Positions 1-13,096 of a stretch of DNA of 64,000 nt are shown here, piece after piece; the stretch's first letter is position 1; the number at the start of each line of letters is the position of its first letter. The position numbers and the translations under genes were made by a program. Below the pieces are notes generated by a model, which worked only from the letters and a program-made list of their open reading frames with translations, ran no database searches and was not told the origin of the DNA. The DNA is from Cryptomeria japonica (taxonomy: Eukaryota; Streptophyta; Pinopsida; Cupressales; Cupressaceae), in the NCBI RefSeq assembly GCF_030272615.1, contig NC_081408.1:763734173-763798172 (forward strand), written 5' to 3'.

Positions 1-236
1 ATCTTCTGCTTATGTTTATTTTAATGTACTGCAAACTGAAATTGAAATACTTCCTTGCTTGCTAATCCCCTTAGAATTGACGATAGGAGAGCGTTTTCCG
101 CGCTTGGCTTTCCTTACAACAAGGTTGCAAATTACAAGCAACATAAAAGACATGTGAAATCCAAATTTATAAGAATTTAAGTCATGTATCAAAACATGTG
201 CATAGGTTCATTGACTATAAAAAGTAGATGGCAGGC

Positions 237-238
<2 letters not shown>

Positions 239-301
<63 letters not shown>
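239..301. repeat. (TG)n microsatellite, about 31 units
   Basis: An uninterrupted TG dinucleotide run of about 63 bases. The apparent short ORF through it is only the Cys-Val translation of the repeat. Confidence 0.97.
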
Positions 302-302
<1 letters not shown>

Positions 303-899
303 TATATAACCAAAAATTATCAGATATAATTTGTGTCCCATTATTCTTGAAACCTATTAAGATATATAATCATCGAAATTTTAATATAGATTGGAGTTTG
401 ATGAAAAAATCACATAATGCAAAATTTATTTGGCAATATATGCAATTATGACATTGAATAAAGGCAAGGAGCACATGGCAATGGGACCCTATACATTATA
501 TTTGGAATTAGAAAAGTTTTTAAAAAGAACTATAAGTGAATAACCCTACATTATTTATATATATAATGATGGTGCTACTTTAACAGGTCATGCAAATTAA
601 CTCAATCTAAAGTACATTAAAAATAGCATCATCAAAATTTATCAATATCATAGAAAAATTGTAATTAAATTTTCATAATTGATACAAAACTTGGTCCAGT
701 CCATCCACTTAACCATAATTTTATGGAAGAAAAACATAGAAATATGTAACATCACCGAAGTAATGATAACTAATACTTATAAAAAAGAATTGAAATAATT
801 AAAATATTGGAGTGACTTTGCTTTGGTATCTTTTTCATAAAGTTGTGTTGACTCCAAAGCCATGTTTCCTTGATTTAATAGTATGTGATGGCATAGACT

Positions 900-930
900 C
901 TGTGTGTGTGTGCGCGAACACGCGCACGCA
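900..930. repeat. Alternating purine-pyrimidine tract
   Basis: TG repeats run into CG-rich alternation (GTGTGTGTGCGCG then CGCGCACGCA). Such tracts can adopt left-handed DNA; nothing else is attached to it here. Confidence 0.6.
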
Positions 931-1429
931 TAACAAGCATGGTAAAATACAATAGAGAAAGATGTAACTATGATATGATTTAAAAAATAGACAATGTTGT
1001 TTCTAATTTGAACCCTTCCATTTTTACCAACTAGCTAACTGAAAAATCGAACATTGCCTAATTTAAATGTCTCTAAATTTTTGTTTTTATTTTTGCACGG
1101 TAATAATTTATGTTTGATTAATATCCAAAAATAAAGTTCACATAGTAAGTCTAAATAAGTATTTGAGATCAAAAAAGGCAAAACCGCCAACCGATAGCAA
1201 CCCTACCAAAAATGCTATTACCAGTCTACCCACCAACCAGCCCAATTACAACAAAAGTTGCTAAACCATGTCTAAAAAAGATGCCAATCCAAAAGGACAC
1301 GTCACCCCAAAAAAATAGAAAGCACCAACTCACTGGACTTTCCATCGGCAGTTGCATCTCACTACCCTGGCTTCTCTGTTCTCCAACACCCTTGCTGGCC
1401 TAGGTCACAACACCTGTCTCTACCCTCGC

Positions 1430-1954
1430 TCAACCTTTGCCTTTGCCTATGCAATGACAACCTCCAATTCTTTGATTTTTGCATACAGCTTCAGGTCGTC
1501 CCATCCCCTTTTGGCCTCCTGTCTGCGATGGAACCTGCACATTCCATTTGCCTACCAAAGAAAGGGGAATAAACCAGCATTGTCGCCATTCGCTTCGTCC
1601 TCCACCCCACACTTGGTTCCGCCCATTCCAGAAATGAGTCCATTCCAATCAGAAAATTCTTGTGGACTATAGTCTGCATCACCTTCTTAAACGTGGTTGT
1701 GTCTTCGCCTGGTTCCAAACCCCAAGCCATAATGAGGGCATAAACATCCATTCTGGTTTTAAACATGAATTTGAGTTGACTGAAAGCCCCCCGACCACAA
1801 TAGCCACACTCTGGGCTAGCAATTTGTCATAAAACTTGAACATCTTTTGCAACTGACCTATGGTAATTTCTCCGAAGAAAGCAAAGACCTGTCTCCTGCT
1901 TCGAAGAGTGAAATTGGCCTCCAATGCTTCAATTCCAAGTACACCACTACTCAT
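1430..1954 (-). pseudogene. Unrecognised minus-strand coding remnant
   Basis: Two overlapping minus-strand frames (1954-1679 and 1766-1491) read as one protein with a frame change around 1740. One frame runs to a sequence like LAQSVAIVVGGLSVNSNSC and the other continues as KTRMDVYALIMAWGLEPGED. The shared composition suggests a once-coding stretch broken by an indel. I recognise no family. It lies downstream, in the minus direction, of the LINE RNase H remnant, so it could be the tail of the same element or an unrelated exon. Confidence 0.3.
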
Positions 1955-2156
1955 ATTAAAAACTGCAACCTTTGCAAAGCTCTACTTCAACTATTATTAT
2001 CGTCTTAATGAAGCCACGAGAAGAAAAGGGATGAAATGAATGCCAACTCATTGCTCGTAAAAAACATCATTAATAAGGTGTCTCGCCGAGTTAAAACGCC
2101 ACCTTTCTCTCACAATCTTTTGACACCGTACACTTTGTCCGCTATGACATTAAAGA

Positions 2157-2680
2157 TAGCCACCCGCTCCCTCCTCAAAGTTGATAGTGCAAAAATCCTC
2201 CCATCTAAAATCGCCCACTTCAACAAATGTGAGAGCCCACTTGGATAAAATATCTACCTCGACATTACCAGTGCGTTTGATATGGCTTAATTGGAAATCC
2301 TCAAAATGCTTCAACTCTTCGAGGATGTTGTGGATCCGACCTTGTCAGTGCCATGCATCAATTCCTTTCTTCATTAAAGCCAAAATGATAATTAGAGTCA
2401 CCTTCTAAGTACACTTTCCTAGCACCTAGCATCTTACACATCCTAACAGCTAGCATAGTTGATGTCACTTTAGCCAAATTAATAGAATCATCCATCAATC
2501 TTTGAGCACCTATAGCCAAAGTATCACACTTCCAATTCCTCACAATAACCCCTTCCCCTGAAGCCCCCGGTTTGCCTTTAGAAGCCCCATCAAAATTCAC
2601 TTTCCACCATCCCTCCAACGATCTCTCCCATTTAACAATCGAATAAACATGGTTGGTTTGAACCCAACTAAGCCCCTTAA
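2157..2680 (-). pseudogene. LINE-type RNase H domain remnant (RVT_3-like)
   Basis: The minus-strand translation has the plant LINE RNase H pattern. NFDGASKGKPG carries the first catalytic Asp, a later segment ends in YLEGDS, and after a frame change near 2350 it continues HFEDFQLSHIKRTGNVEVDI, whose terminal Asp is the last active-site residue. The frame then runs to a stop near 2157. Such domains sit at the C-terminus of ORF2 in plant L1-like elements. No reverse transcriptase is visible upstream (2.7 kb and above), so this is a 5'-truncated or broken copy. The catalytic fold is disrupted by the frameshift; the family call is fairly secure, inactivity is evident. Confidence 0.75.
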
Positions 2681-4653
2681 TGGGCCAATGTCTCTAAATA
2701 TTTTAGAGATTGAGTAAATAGTTAATTTATGAAAACATGAATTTATTAGTATGACATGGCATTAAAGCAAGGGTGTACCAACCTGAATAATCACCCTTCA
2801 ATCAAGAATATGCATAAATCACCCTTCCTAAGCTCTAAATTCTTCAGACAATATTCAGTGAAAACAAAAAACTTGTGATGAAATTGACTTGGAAATTCCT
2901 TTTTATAAAATAATTTGAATGTGAAAAATCAATGCATTCATTTGTAATTATTGATTTTGAATTTTGAATGTGAAAAAAAGTTGGTCATTTCATATTGCAA
3001 CCCCATTTATGTTTGATCTCTACAATGGCTTGAATGAATTCAATTTGGTATTTGATTTAATATTGATGTTTTTAAGTTTATTGAGAAAGTGTAGGAGAAT
3101 GTGCAATTGATGGCCCATAAAGCTGATAAGGGCTTGATATTATAACATATTAGGCACCGTTAAGCGTGATTATTTTTGTGAATATAATTGTAAACGTGTT
3201 TTTTTTTAATGTAGAAGGGGGTAAATTTGTGCAACTTGACATGCATTGTAACTTGACTTTTACCAATAATTGTTTACTTTGTGTCAAATACACATTCAAT
3301 CGTGAACGTGTTGTGTAAATGATTTTAAAAAAAAATATTGATTATGAGTGAACAATAATTGGAATTTGTTCAATTTGACATCGCAAATGGTTTACAAGGA
3401 AACCTTGATGTTGCAAAATGATGTCAAGAATACTATTATCCTCAAACAATGCACAAAGCACTAATTATATCCTAACACCTTTTTTTAATTTTGAAAAAAA
3501 AACAAAAAAAATATTTATACTATTATTCAAACACAAATTTAATTACAGATCTCTATACGTTGTATGGTTGTACAAATTTGTACAATATTATGAAATATTG
3601 TGCACAACTTCCCAAACCTAAAAAAGAAATTCAACTACTCTTATTTCAACATTGGGTTCAACAACTTTTTTTTAGAATTGAATCTTTAAAAAAAAAAATG
3701 AATAAAATTGCAAATTTAGTGCTTTGGTATCATGAAATTAATAGTCCAACTCCCAATAATCACTTACAACCAGAACTCCTATCACATAAAGAGAGTAAGT
3801 CATGCTTATGCTATGCAACCTTCAAAGATTTATTAATCCAAAATATGAAAATGATTAAACTATTACATTATGATTAATCTGAATAATTGCAAAATACAAT
3901 AATGTATGCTTATATAAACAAAAAGATAAAACTGAATAAAACTCTAAATAAAAGATTAGGTTAAATCATGATAAGTCCCCGTCAATTAATGATTGATTTA
4001 TTAGTGAGAAAATTGTATCACAATTCATCGGCTGAACTCTCATTTCTATTTGCTCCCTACTATTAAAATACCTTTAAATTTTAAGAATGCGTTTTTTTAC
4101 CTTTTTTTTCATTTTTCTACGTTTTTCAAATGCCTTATTTTTCCCAATTTTTTCTCCCAGTAGCTTTTTGCTGCTATGCTCTGGTTAACAAATTAGATAG
4201 TTCTATATTCAGTGTGATCACTCGTAAAAACAGTTAGATCATGATCGTCCATTCTATTTGAGCTAAGGATCAAGTTCTAACATGAAATGAAGGAAATAAA
4301 ATTTAGTGTATCCTTCACTTTCTCTTCTGTCCGGAGTTGATTCATGTATCTTGATGTTTTGTAATCAATTACTCCTTAGAATTTCAATAATTGCTGAAAC
4401 AAATATATTTACAATTTAAAAAGAAATTGTCAAGTAGCATACGCAAGCACAGTTAAACAATATGCCAGAAAATCCAATGATGTTGATGCTAGACGCATGC
4501 AACAAATTATGCATACCCTATATGATAACAGATGTAAAATTGAAGAGATGTAATACTGATTATCTTATGTCAATGGTATACACGAATTTCATGGTAATCT
4601 TACTTCACCCTATCTAAATTTAACCTCCCACCAAAATGGAAATAGCAGACAAA

Positions 4654-4715
4654 TAGACGTTACCAAAAAATGAAAACGAGGCACTAGACGTTACTTAAAA
4701 ATGAGAACGAGACAC
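4654..4715. repeat. 31 bp tandem duplication
   Basis: Two adjacent 31-base units beginning TAGACGTTAC at 4654 and 4685, differing at a few positions. Confidence 0.85.
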
Positions 4716-4920
4716 CTTAAAGGTTCGAGATTTTACTACAGCCATTTCTTTAAACCCTGAATAGTTACGAGAATTACACAGGCAAAACATTAACCACTGT
4801 ATAAGTCTCAAAAAATATAAATTTAATTTTGAAATAATGATACAATCCATAAAACAAAAAATGCTACAAACAAGGGGAGAAATGCACTTCAAAATTTGAA
4901 ACGTTGTCGTTATCGAATTC

Positions 4921-4988
4921 TATAATAATTCCATAAGCAGAAACTTTATAAAGCTATAATAATTCCATAAGCAGAATCTTTATAAAGC
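4921..4988. repeat. 34 bp tandem duplication
   Basis: Two adjacent 34-base units beginning TATAATAATTCCATAAGCAG at 4921 and 4955, differing by one base (AAACT versus AATCT). Confidence 0.9.
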
Positions 4989-7900
4989 TCAATCTCAAGC
5001 TTATTTGAACTTTTTGCATCACAACTAGCTGACTTCCAACTCTGCCAAGTTTCCATAATATAAACTCGCAAAATAAGAGGATAAGCCGCTTTACTAAATA
5101 AACTCAATTTAAGCAGGCTATAAGAATTATTTTTTTTAATCATTGCTAACATAATTAGTTTACAAAAATTCCTTGCCAGAGTGTGCCACTACTCCTGTCA
5201 ACCTAAAGGAAAATATTCAAGTACCTGCAGCGAAAAAAAAGTTGACGATCACAAACTCATATTTGACATTTGAAGCTTCAGGAGGAAAAAGATGGTTTCA
5301 AACTAACCTTAGGTAAGGAACAAATAAAGAACAGAAACAGCATTTCAATACATGGAAACAGACAGGAAATAAGGAATGTTTCAAAAAGATACCAAAATGT
5401 AGCATTTTCAAATATTCCAACCGAATTCCATCCATTGCTGTCCATTCATGTCTTAAGTAAATTAAGAATTACTTCTGCATTAAGCTGTTTCTATTTCCAG
5501 TTCCACACACCACCGCAATAACCCCCATGTTTTCATCAATATTTGTGAAAGAAAAAAAAATCAAGAGTTCTCTCTAGCACCATCTGTTGCCAAGCCTTTG
5601 TACATAGTTACATATGGATTATATGATCAATTTCAACAATTTAATCATTTAAGATTCTGACATATAATTTTTTACTCAATAAACAAGTTAACCAACTATT
5701 CAGAATAATGCACTGCTCTACAGTTACCAAGAGCAATCTACTTTAGGCATTGTTCCTAGATATCAGTAATTGCATCCTGGGCAGATGGGACCATGAATTT
5801 AACTCGAGGACTTAGTGTCATTCCAGGAACAAGGATAGGAATGCATGGATTCTACCGTCCATGTACTGAATATATTGAAGAAGAGGCCACAAACTCCCAA
5901 GGGCTCTACCGTCAACCAGCCAATCCAGATACTTGTATTATCAAGTTACAACTCTAGTATGGGGTTAAAAACTTTTATATCATACTCTCAAAAGATACAC
6001 CAACAAGTTCAGCACACAAGGTAATAACGGCTATTAGAATTTGAAATATGTTGCTGCATGTAAGGTCCCTACTTAAGGCAGGGCAGAGGATCATACTTTT
6101 CCTAGTTGGATTGCTAGAACTAATAAGCAATTGGCTATGCTTCAGGAGTAACACACTGATTTTTTACCTTCTCTTTCATGTTAAGTCCTGCATGCATGCA
6201 GAACCTTTTTACATCAGCATCGGCACCTTCCTCACTTTGCCTTTCTATTTCATTTAGTCAAGAGCGGCATCCATGGAACCTTTTCAACATGCTAGACTTC
6301 AAGTTGCAATTGTTGGAGACTCAGACAATGCCACAGAGCCATAGACATTTAAGCTGCTGTGTAACATGAATCAATGGCATCTGCTTCATGGTTATTTCCA
6401 GTCCTAGAGTGCATCTGAAATCAATTGTCACATGTCACAGAATCCCTCTGAATGATGGCTCACCTTCCTCTAGTGACATCCCAGTAGTCTCCAAACTTTC
6501 CAGAAGAATCTTCATAGTTAATTTGTGATTGTATCACTTTTTTCCATGTTCAAACTCCGTTGGCACTCACTTCTCTGAAGATTGACCCTTTGTTTGTTGT
6601 GCATTCCTTTCATGACCTTTTTCTTCTGGTCCAACTAACATGGTGTTATCCAAAATATTGTTTGAACTTTGAAATGTCTCCTGGGTAAATATTGCAACTA
6701 AAGTTCCAGTTGGCCAGAAGGAATCTGTTTCATTCAAAGATGTAAGTTTTTACCTCTTTTGTTCCACAGTGCACTGAAACTCACTAGTCTAAACTCTAAA
6801 ACATTATCCTTTGTTTTTCTCCGAATTACTTTAAGGATTCTTCTTCAGGTTTAACTATTTGTACCTATGCATTCACAATCAGAGTTTTTAAAGATTGATC
6901 CTTAGAAGTATTGGAGGTGGTTATTTTAATCCAGTTTATTTTCTCTTCCTCAAGCTGATTCCTTGATCAGAGGTTCACAATGATTGATGAGGTCAAATTC
7001 ATATGTCTATGATGTCTGACCTTCACTTTTCATACAATAACCTGTCTGTTGATTTCCTGCTGATCATTTTCCATTCCAAGCTCTCATTCCACTGGAGAAA
7101 TGATTTCTTCTAATTTTGACAAATTGCTTTTTCCATTTTCTTGTACAGCCATTTGAATCGCTGCTTAATTACTCGATCTTTTAGCTTTTTGACCATGAAA
7201 ATGCCAAATGCGCCTGTGACAATTACTAGAACTTAGAAAGGAAGTGTATACAGAATGGAATGGTTGTTCCCAAATATAGTATGTGAAGCTGATGGTAATT
7301 ATAATAAGGTTCTTCTAATCATGTCTACACATATCCTTGTGTATCTTAGACTGGACTGAACACTTGCTATGGATGCAATAACCATTTAAAGGAAAAGCTT
7401 TCCCCAATCTCTGTATAAAGTTATAGATCCAAGAAGTTTCCTGATGGGGGTGCGTGATGAACATGGGGCCAAGTTTCGGGTATGGGGGACCAAGTGCCTA
7501 AATTTGGGAGCGTCGAGGGGATGGTGGGGGGATGCCAGCAGAGCAGCACTGGGAAGGCAGCACTGATATACAAATTGAGGTGAATTGAAATCGTCAAAGC
7601 AAAATCTACAACGTAACATCTTTGTGAGTACCCCATGAAAGGCAAACACAAAGTTAAAGGTTGCAATCAATGTCTAAAGGCATGTGCCATATAGCAACCG
7701 ACCCAACGGCATCCCTGAAAGGTGGCAGAGGTAATGGTGCTGTGGGGTGACATTTCCCCAAGTCCCAGAAACATCCCTGTGCAGTGGATGCAAGTTTTTT
7801 GGGGAGGATGCATCCCCATGGAACAATGGGTCACTGTAAACATATCATTGTCTTGTTTGGACAGGCAAAGTAACAACGATTAGAAACATCATTCCATGTT

Positions 7901-8930
7901 TATACATTTGAATCTTTTCGAACGCATATCAAAAAGATTACAACGGAAAAGATAGGAATCTTACCCAGACAAGGTTAGAAGAGGGTGAACCTTCTAATTA
8001 TCACACCTGTATATTGTTCAGTGAAAGTTCCTGCTCACATCATCCAGACTCAACTTCAAATCTGTAACTTTGCCTTAAGAGTCAGAAAAGTGCCAAGAAA
8101 TAGTGTCCTTTTGCTAGCATGTTATCACATTGTTCCAAACCTTCTTTTAGGGTCCCTCCTTTTTTTAATATCGATATATATTATAGACAACAAAATTTAT
8201 ATATTGTTACATAATTCAGAAACAGACCCAGGAAAAATGCATCACATTGAATATATAAGAAGAGATGCATAGTAATCCAGCAGGACGTGCCATAGCAATC
8301 TCTCTGAAGACAAATCCTCATATCACAAAACACAATCAGAACACTGCTTACAATTTGCTGATTCTCAATAAAGAACTTCCGGATTGCTAAAACCTCTCTT
8401 ATTCTTGAGGGTTGGTGCAAGCTTATAGTCCCTCTGGCATTCTGTGAACAAGATATATTCCCAATAGAGAGAGCAGTCTTCCACCCTCCATGCTTTTCAT
8501 GTCTTGTCTCTTTAATCAATACATCAAAGAAACAATTCAAAACGGAAGAAGGCCCGCATAAAGCACCTTCCCAATCCAAGAGAGTGTGATATAAGAATCC
8601 ATCTAAGAACAAAGCACAAGCCACTGTGAGACCATTCCTTAAAATTTATTAAGAATACCCCTGAAACAGATAAAGAGTTCTTCACCCATAGACAAAAAAG
8701 GAAATGCAATGTTTAGTTAACCCTAGGTAAAATGAGTAGAGGATCGTCAAAATAAGACATGTTCACTGACTCTTGGTTCTACACTCTTTGTCAAATTTCA
8801 CAACAAAATTGACGTTGTCTAAAATTTAATCATTAAGAAAGAGTATTTAGATATAATGTAATGTTAGTCTTCTTTGTACAAAAACATTTATTGCTTATGA
8901 TCATGATGTAATAACACCACATTAGTTATG

Positions 8931-8940
8931 TCTATAAAAG
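8931..8940 (+). promoter_or_regulatory. TATA-box-like site, possible LTR fragment
   Basis: TCTATAAAAG is a good plant TATA match. The following 130 bases (repeated AATGTA, then TCTCTCAAAC) resemble the R/U5 part of a small LTR, but I could not find terminal dinucleotides, a target duplication or a partner copy. Confidence 0.25.
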
Positions 8941-10199
8941 GATATTTGTACAATGTAACTTATAATGATTGATGTAACTTCCCCATACATTAATAAATGT
9001 ATTGTACACATACAAGAGTGAGTCACACAATTCTCTCAAACTTTGCACATTCATTCCTCAAACATTCCTTTCCCACCTTCAAATTTATTAATGAAATTAA
9101 AAATTTAGTTTTCCAGAAGTCAAAGCATCTATTGTATAAGATTATGTGATTCCTTTATAGAAATTAACATTGTGTCATGCCCCAACCTAATGCCTGTACC
9201 TTCTTTGAGAAAACATTTTAAAATATCTATTAATTCTACAATTGTGAGATGCATTACAACAATGCATTTTGAATAACCAAACAAATATCCATACCACTAA
9301 AGTTGCTAGTGTATTAAACGTCTAATTCAAGTCACGTGTAATAACCATGCTTAAGCAGCCAGAACTGTCATGCCATAACAAAAACCAGGCAAGAAATCAA
9401 CACTACTGAAGGATGCAGAAATAAACCAAAATCCATATGAAAATATGAAAAGAATATAAAAAACTTGTTGATATCATTGAAATAAAACTAAAATGCAAAA
9501 TGGCCTTTAGTAGCAAAGCACATTCAAAACAAGTAAATGTAATACAAAATAACAGGTGAACAGCAGATTTTTCAATGTATTGAATTTGAATAAAAATACA
9601 TGGGTAGTGTGCATCTTCAGCTACCAACATGATTTCCAAGCTAATATAAAGTTGAATTTTTAAGTCACCCCCCATCAACCGCTCCAATGTCACCTACAAC
9701 GTGAATCATGTGTTAGACTCGACTGTTGACAACTACAACATTTACAAGTTTTAATTAATTATTGTTAAAGATTATCTACAATCTAGTTAAACTCACTATT
9801 GTTAATAATGAGTAAATTGAGTAAAGAAATAAAATCAGTTTTTTTCTTATACATAAAACAATTTTGTTGAGCAAGTGCATTTCCCATCAATGTGTCCACC
9901 TATAAGATATTATCTAACATTAGCGATCCACTATAGGAATAACACAATAACAAGGATATTGTTAAGCCCTATTAATTAGCATTGACATTCTTTTACAGGC
10001 TTGATTGATTTCCATTGATTTTAGTAGATCTTGTGGGCAGTGGACCATTGAATAACCACAACTCATATGATTCCCGTCAAAAGAGCAAGCCTTTTCAGTA
10101 TAAAGTTCCTTCATATAGGCACTCCTTAAAAAGAAACAAAAGCAAAGCAAAGGCAGCTGGAAAGAGATTTGATGAAGACACATGAATTAGGTTAGGCCT

Positions 10200-10870
10200 A
10201 GATCTGAGCCCTCCCAAGGAAACCATTTCCTCACCAACACTAGAGAATCCAAACAAGAAGATGACAATTATACATGGATAAAAATGTCTAAGGACCCTAG
10301 GGTTGTCCAAAACAGCCCTTCCAATTTTATGGATTCTAGATGCCATGAGGTTGCGATATGTAACAAGTCCTTAAGGGAGGTGATCAAACACCAAAAGGAA
10401 AACCTCCTTGAACACCCATATGATGAATTGCTGGCCAAGGAAGAATTGAACACTCAACTAGTGTAGGAAGAACTAGGGAATGGAGGTCAAAGTAAAAATT
10501 TTGACTAAGAGATATCTTATGGTTGCATGTGGATCAAAGGTCGACAAGAATAAGATTTTGAATGCTGGTTCATGGTTGATGGATGGCATGAGGTTTTTTT
10601 TGTAGGAGAAGGAACCCAATTTTAATGCAACAAAACACAAGATCCTCTTGGTCCTAGAGTGGATTTGATTATACAAGATCCCAAATGAATATTTGGGGTC
10701 CTAAAATTATAATTGCTACAAAAGAGTCCCTAGGCAAAATCATTGCCCTAGTTAAGGAATTATTGGAGATAAATACAACGAGCTTTGTGCAAACCTATGT
10801 AACGAAGAATCTCAACACCCCCTTCCACTCAAATGGTGTTGAAAATTTGAAATTGAGCTTTAGCACCTAA
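10200..10870 (+). pseudogene. LINE ORF1 remnant with DUF4283-like region
   Basis: The plus-strand translation, across several frames, gives KILNAGSWLMDGMRFF, then EPNFNATKHKILLVLEWI and a stretch ending in LYKIP. This follows the DUF4283 pattern of plant L1-like ORF1 proteins (tip of the domain, then a W-I/V-R-L-x-N/K-I/L-P motif). It continues LGKIIALVKELLEINTTSF, also typical of that region. The reading frame is broken by stops and frame changes. An endonuclease remnant follows at 11.3 kb in the same direction, as expected for the order ORF1-ORF2. Function in intact elements: RNA binding in the retrotransposition particle. Confidence 0.6.
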
Positions 10871-11319
10871 ACCCGCTAAACCCGAAACCTGGTCAATGCA
10901 AGGAGAGAATGTAATCCTAGAAAGGCAAAGAGAAGGGCCCAAAGATAAGTTGGCTCCTAGTCTAGACACAAAAGAAGATAAAAAAGCTATAGATAAATAA
11001 TTGAAGGGATCTTGGACCCTAGAAATCAAGAAGTTAACTTAGATTTGCCAAGGGAGAAAAGGCAAGGCAGCCACAAAAGGAATCATGGAATCCACCTAAC
11101 ATGGAAAAGCAAAAGTTCACTAAGCTCGTAAAAGAACTAAATCTTGAAATGAACATGCTAATCTCTTTGGGTGCTAGAACGATTCGACAAACCTATATAG
11201 AGACTCCAATGGAAGTGTAAGGGGAAGTAGAAGGAAGGGGTGACCCCTTGACAAGGTCCTTTGATTGAAAGATGGGGAACAAAGTGGCTAATTGAAGTTA
11301 ACAAAAGATGAATTTAGGA

Positions 11320-12016
11320 TTTGGGAAGGAAAGACCCTTCCTTAGGAGCAATGAATATAATCATATGGAACATGGGGGCTTAAACACCCCTAAGAAAAGA
11401 GACCTGATGAAGCGCCAAATGAACTCCTCTGAGGCTGATATCATACTCTTCTTAGATTCCAAATGGGGTTTGGAGGAGGCGTATAAGTGTTTGAACAAAT
11501 AGACAAAGTGGGAAGGTGATTTCAGAATAGCAATGGATGCTTCTAGTGACCTAGGGGTTCTCTAGTCTATGTCCTTGGTTGAGGTAAAGAAAGCAGAAGA
11601 TCCAGCAAATCGGCAGCTCCTAAGTGTCAAGCCTCAATTCAAAATTGAGTTTCTTGCTAATCAATATCAATCTTGTTATCCTTTGGGGGCTTTCAACACT
11701 ATTGTGAAGCATTCAAATAAGAAGAGATTGGGAAGCACACAACACGGTCACAAGACTTTACCAGCATCGCCTTTCAAAACAATTTGGTGTATTGCATCTT
11801 GAAAAATGGAATGTTCACTCAAACAAACAAAAGACAAGGTTTGACCACTATAGCACAAAGGATGGATTGCATTCTACTCTCTAACAATTGGCTTAGAACA
11901 CATTTTTTGTATGACTACTACATTCTTTCTTATTCAGGATTAGATCATTTCCCAATTCAACTAGACATTAGGAAGGATTGCCCACCAACTACTCCACTAA
12001 GATTTGAGCAAACGTG
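11320..12016 (+). pseudogene. LINE ORF2 endonuclease (APE-type) remnant
   Basis: Around 11,355 one frame reads IIIWNMG and the next GLNTPKKRDLMKRQ, together the WN-(M)-RGLN start of the APE-like endonuclease of plant L1 elements after a frameshift. The C-terminal part at 11,784-12,016 reads NGMFTQTNKRQGLTTIAQRM, then a stretch with SGLDHFPIQLDIRKDCPP, matching the SGSDHFPI motif with the catalytic Asp-His. The middle of the domain is damaged. Sequence homology stops near 12,016, before any reverse transcriptase, so the element is truncated there. It would nick target DNA in an intact element. Confidence 0.78.
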
Positions 12017-12447
12017 ACTCCATAACCCAAATCTATATGATTAATACAGATAGCCTATATATATCTATCTAAAATATAATGACAGATATCATTTTGAAGC
12101 TATTTTATTTGCTTAAGAGTTATTTATTTTATACTAGAACAATTTCATTTACTATATACATGGACACAAAAAATTTATTGTATCTACATTGTTAAAAATG
12201 TTATTTGTGCTTTCTTCTATATTTTTAGTTTGGTTTGTTATTTAATTGTTTGAAGTCTGTATCTTCACTCAACTTGTGCCTATCAGTTTTGCATTTTGGT
12301 GAGGCTAATTCTCTTGAGAGTCGAAAAAAACGTTTGTGGAATGTTGATTTCTGCGACTTCTAGGGTTTTTGTAGTTTCTCAAAGTAGCAGAGACGTCACC
12401 AAAAATGGCGAAGGCCTTCTGTAATTTCGGCACTTGCTCATGATTCA
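12017..12447. other. Non-coding AT-rich spacer
   Basis: No ORF or repeat that I can name. It precedes a small orphan reading frame at 12,448. Confidence 0.5.
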
Positions 12448-12639
12448 GTGCATGGTTTTGGGCGAGATTTGTGTTCTACTTCTGCAGATAGTTATCCTAC
12501 CAATGATGGATATTTGCAAGGAGGCAGCGCTAAAGGTGGGGCTTCTACCTTTCACAACGGCGACAAATCTGTTTGGAGGAGGATGGAACGGCAGGATGCA
12601 CAAAAGAAAATAGAGAATGAGGCAAAAAGGGTTTTCTAA
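12448..12639 (+). pseudogene. Orphan 63-codon reading frame, possible host exon fragment
   Basis: The frame has balanced, non-repetitive composition (HNGDKSVWRRMERQDAQKKI) and is less AT-rich than its flanks, unlike the random ORFs nearby. It is preceded by TTCTAGGGTTTTTGTAG and an ATGGCG at about 12,404 in another frame, features common in plant 5' exons. I do not recognise the family. It could be a captured exon, a dead gene fragment or chance. Confidence 0.25.
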
Positions 12640-12696
12640 GCGTGGGGGACTGTTGGAGAGGGGGTTTCAAAGGTGCAGATTTGCCCTTTTCCTGGT

Positions 12697-13096
12697 GTAT
12701 GATATAATTAGCAATTATCCATTCATAGAGGCCATTTGTTGCTAAATCTTTCACTTCCTCCAGCTTTTAAGCATCTTATAAATGAAATTCAGGCTTATAT
12801 AATCAGCAATCAGAATTGATTCATTGAACCGTCTTATTAAAGAGGGTGTATGGAAAATGGCACTCAAATACAATAACTCTAGCTTTAACCTGCATAGCAT
12901 ATTTTTAGGTTTTGTAAGGAATAATTGTTAAGCATTGAAATTGTTCGAACAAAAAAATACGAAATAGCTCTATAAAAGGCAAATAATACAAGGATCAGCA
13001 AAATTGTTATGCAATGGGAACATGGGAATCATTGCAGAGTCACTAAATATATTAACGATCTAGAGAACTGCCACAGAAGGTACCCTGAGACAAACC
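12697..13096. repeat. Direct repeat copy 1 of the NFD6-like 3' end
   Basis: About 400 bases here match 13,705-14,105 by eye at roughly 90 percent. The copy begins, reading on the minus strand, at TTTGTCTCAGGGTACC, inside the last coding codons of the NFD6-like gene, and runs through the stop codon and 3' flank. It still reads SQGT..., DR, stop in the same frame. It lies about 1 kb downstream of the gene on the minus strand. Confidence 0.9.

Larger units (their letters stand above)
1..1429. other. AT-rich non-coding flank
   Basis: Apart from a long TG microsatellite at 239-301 and a short TG/CG alternating tract near 900-930, this stretch is AT-rich with stops in all frames. I see no domain, no terminal repeat and no convincing exon. 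Confidence 0.6.
2700..10100. other. AT-rich stretch, no gene recognised
   Basis: A long stretch with only short unrelated ORFs. I checked both strands for retrotransposon domains, transposases and host exons and found none I can defend. Two short tandem duplications (4654-4715 and 4921-4988) and a TATA-like sequence near 8931 are listed separately. The 7.4-7.8 kb part is richer in G runs than its surroundings (GGGGATGGTGGGG, GGGGAGGATGCATCCCC) and may be a fragment of a repeat family. Confidence 0.5.

Noticed and set aside
242-451. ORF starting with poly Cys-Val
   Set aside because: It is the translation of the TG microsatellite followed by AT-rich sequence.
6480-7250. Possible receptor-kinase-like exon on the minus strand (FMVKKLKDRVIKQRFKWLYK)
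   Set aside because: A hydrophobic plus basic stretch recalls a juxtamembrane segment, but it is short, no kinase motif is nearby and the flanks are full of stops.
8181-8624. 147-codon minus-strand ORF
   Set aside because: No motif, Cys/Phe-rich chance composition, no splice or promoter context.
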